Assembly: GCA_034506175.1 (NCBI GenBank)
Contig: JAPDQB010000014.1
Coordinates: forward strand, 55,243 to 119,242
Direction of reading: 5' to 3'
Length of the DNA stretch: 64,000 nucleotides
Source: a candidate division KSB1 bacterium
GTDB lineage: Bacteria > Zhuqueibacterota > Zhuqueibacteria > Zhuqueibacterales > Zhuqueibacteraceae
A model generated the notes under the pieces. That model worked only from the letters and a program-made list of their open reading frames with translations, ran no database searches and was not told the DNA's origin. Below, in pieces: positions 62,752-64,000 of this stretch; position 1 is the stretch's first letter, and every line of letters begins with the position of its first letter. A program made the position numbers and the translations under genes.

Positions 62752-63504
62752 TCAGGCTTCGCTCAACTGCGCCATGACATCCACATCGATGTCGTAGTTC
62801 GAATAAACTTTCTGCACGTCGTCATTTTCTTCAATCGCGTCCAGCAACCTGAGAAGCTGTTCAGCCTCTTTGCCCTCGACTTTGACCGTATCCTTGGGAT
62901 ACATGCCGACTTCGGCTTTCTCGATTTTTAAGCCCTGCTTTTCCAAAGCACTTTTCACCTTCTCCAAATCCTGCGGCGCTGTCAAAATTTCGGTTGACTC
63001 GGGATCGTATTTGACATCCTCGGCGCCGGCCTCCAGCGCGCTCATCAGCATATCATCTTCGCTGCGGCCCTCGGGCGCCACGGCGATGATACCTTTCTTG
63101 TCAAACTTCCAGCTTACGGCGCCGGACGCCGCGAGATTGCCGCCATTCTTGGAAAAGATGTGGCGAATTTCGGAAACCGCGCGATTTTTATTGTCGGTGA
63201 TCAACTCCGCGATAATGGCGACGCCCCCGGGACCGTAGCCTTCATAGGTCACCTCCTCGTAGTTGATGCCTTCAAGCTCACCGGTACCCTTTTTGATGGC
63301 GCGTTCAATGTTGCTCGAGGGCATGTTGGCGGCTTTGGCATCCTGGATCGCCTTGCGTAAACGCGCATTACCGCTTTCATCACCGCCGCCCATGCGCGCC
63401 GCCAGCGTTATTTCCTTGATCAGCCGCGTATAAATCCGGCCCTTCGCCGCATCAGTGGCCGCTTTCTTGTGCTTGATTTTCGCCCATTTATTATGGCCTG
63501 ACAT
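62752..63504 (-). CDS. yebC: YebC/PmpR-family regulator
   Basis: A 250-residue YebC protein. It starts SGHNKWAKIKHKKAATDAAK and has the GRIYTRLIKEITLAARMGG and NMPSSNIERAIKKGTGE signatures with the acidic C-terminal domain (LLDAIEENDDVQKVYSNYDI). Family members act on translation of proline-rich stretches or as transcription factors. It heads the ruv operon, with AGGAGG before the ATG. Confidence 0.95.
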   Translation of the reverse strand: MSGHNKWAKIKHKKAATDAAKGRIYTRLIKEITLAARMGGGDESGNARLRKAIQDAKAANMPSSNIERAIKKGTGELEGINYEEVTYEGYGPGGVAIIAELITDNKNRAVSEIRHIFSKNGGNLAASGAVSWKFDKKGIIAVAPEGRSEDDMLMSALEAGAEDVKYDPESTEILTAPQDLEKVKSALEKQGLKIEKAEVGMYPKDTVKVEGKEAEQLLRLLDAIEENDDVQKVYSNYDIDVDVMAQLSEA

Positions 63505-63569
63505 GTAATAACCTCCTACGGACGTTGTCCAATGTTAATGAACAAATTTAATAAATTTTTACCCTTTTT

Positions 63570-63848
63570 TCAAGTATAATTTTCGCGCAAAAAAAATGGG
63601 AATTGGAGATTTTTGACAAAGCGTCCCAGATCAAATTCTTCAAGACCGTTGTTGGTTTGATGATACAGTTTCACATCCGTTCGGAGCCGGCTTAAATAAA
63701 AAGCGCCCTCTTGGTCAAGGTCCGCAAACGTGGCAATGTAAAAAAATCCCAGATCGCTAATTTCCAGATCGTTCGTCTGGATTTTGTGGAGAAAGCCACT
63801 GCGATTCAATTGATCGGGCGCGGTAGCGTTTTCAATAAGGTAGAACAA
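63570..63848 (-). pseudogene. IS4-type transposase fragment
   Basis: A 92-codon frame retains the DDE-transposase stretch YLIENATAPDQ, then DLEISDLGFF and DLDQEGAFYLSRLRTDVKL, which fits the second catalytic region of IS4-group transposases (Asp before LGFF, then the FLSRL strand). Upstream in the same frame a stop codon comes four codons before, and after FDLGRFVKNL the similarity ends, so both ends are missing. Confidence 0.6.
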
Positions 63849-63880
63849 TTGATACGATTAGCCAAACAAAATTTTTGTAT

Positions 63881-63912
63881 CCCCTCGGTGAACCCCGTCT
63901 TGCACCGAGGGG
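63881..63912. repeat. 10-bp inverted repeat among transposase scraps
   Basis: CCCCTCGGTG (63881-63890) and CACCGAGGGG (63903-63912) around a 12-nt spacer. It lies between the IS4-like fragment and the IS66-like tail and may be a terminal inverted repeat or a hairpin remaining from one of them. Confidence 0.5.
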
Positions 63913-63921
63913 TCAAATGAT

Positions 63922-64000
63922 TTATATTTGAGATGGAGTTTTCCAGTTCTGTGGCAAAAGCTCGGCGACGCGCGAGATGGGATAATCAGCAATGCGGGTT
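63922..64000 (-). pseudogene. C-terminal end of an IS66-type transposase, entering from beyond the window
   Basis: Twenty-five codons run in from the right edge and stop at 63922-63924: RIADYPISRVAELLPQNWKT is the readable part. The ELLP-NW ending is like that of IS66 TnpC proteins (LLPWNW). Only the very end is in view, so whether the rest is intact cannot be told. Confidence 0.4.

Overview
The window looks like bacterial chromosome of roughly 50-55% GC. Housekeeping genes are of ordinary bacterial type. The accessory content suggests an uncultured lineage near the FCB group (Calditrichota / KSB1-like): many type II signal-peptide lipoproteins with SbsA-like or ZU5-like folds, a DUF5916 relic, receiver-PATAN(DUF4388) proteins with degenerate small GTPases, a NACHT-formylglycine-enzyme protein, a REP-associated transposase and reverse transsulfuration. 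The placement is inference. No rRNA, tRNA or CRISPR array was seen.

Layout. 0.2-8.1 kb is accessory: a DUF3810 metalloprotease, a VapBC pair, threonine synthase, then a REP-palindrome/RAYT transposase module. That module has landed in what I read as the wreck of a diversity-generating retroelement (DGR): a broken NACHT-FGE target gene followed by a 35-codon start of the accessory gene avd, with no reverse transcriptase or template repeat left. A DUF5678-retropepsin protein follows. 8.3-18.7 kb is metabolic: glucan phosphorylase, a candidate structured RNA on the other strand, Smr protein, a tightly coupled polyprenyl synthase-HPr-Enzyme I-PGI/PMI operon, then metK and ahcY. 18.8-26 kb (minus strand) has an orphan DppB-type permease, a TPR protein, and four paralogous ZU5-like lipoproteins interleaved with a subtilase lipoprotein.

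26.3-36.7 kb (plus strand): malQ coupled to an Ig-like lipoprotein; an unrecognised 405-aa protein followed by a small zinc-binding anti-sigma-like protein with a hairpin over its start codon; then two receiver-PATAN regulators, both with Glu at the phospho-acceptor position, and a degenerate GTPase. 36.7-49.7 kb: CBS and cystathionine gamma-lyase (completing methionine-to-cysteine flux with metK/ahcY), a frameshifted sugar ABC permease, yraN, rnhB, an M28 peptidase, a fused prenol-kinase/prenyl-phosphate-kinase membrane protein, MarR, YceI, an SDR behind TetR-like operators, and a two-gene osmoprotectant ABC importer with fused binding protein and permease.

49.7-54.4 kb (minus) has two surface lipoproteins, one an FGE-fold protein with Ig-like repeats, and a decayed zone with two multiply frameshifted genes. 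54.4-63.5 kb is a minus-strand housekeeping run: yebC-ruvC-ruvA-ruvB-queA and ispD-ispF-gltX-btpA-cysS. The last 500 bp hold IS4- and IS66-like transposase scraps.

The strongest candidates for something undescribed are the DGR relic interrupted by the RAYT module, the structured RNA near 10.9-11.2 kb, the duplicated leader element before two of the lipoprotein genes, and the regulator cluster with Glu-type receivers and pseudo-GTPases.
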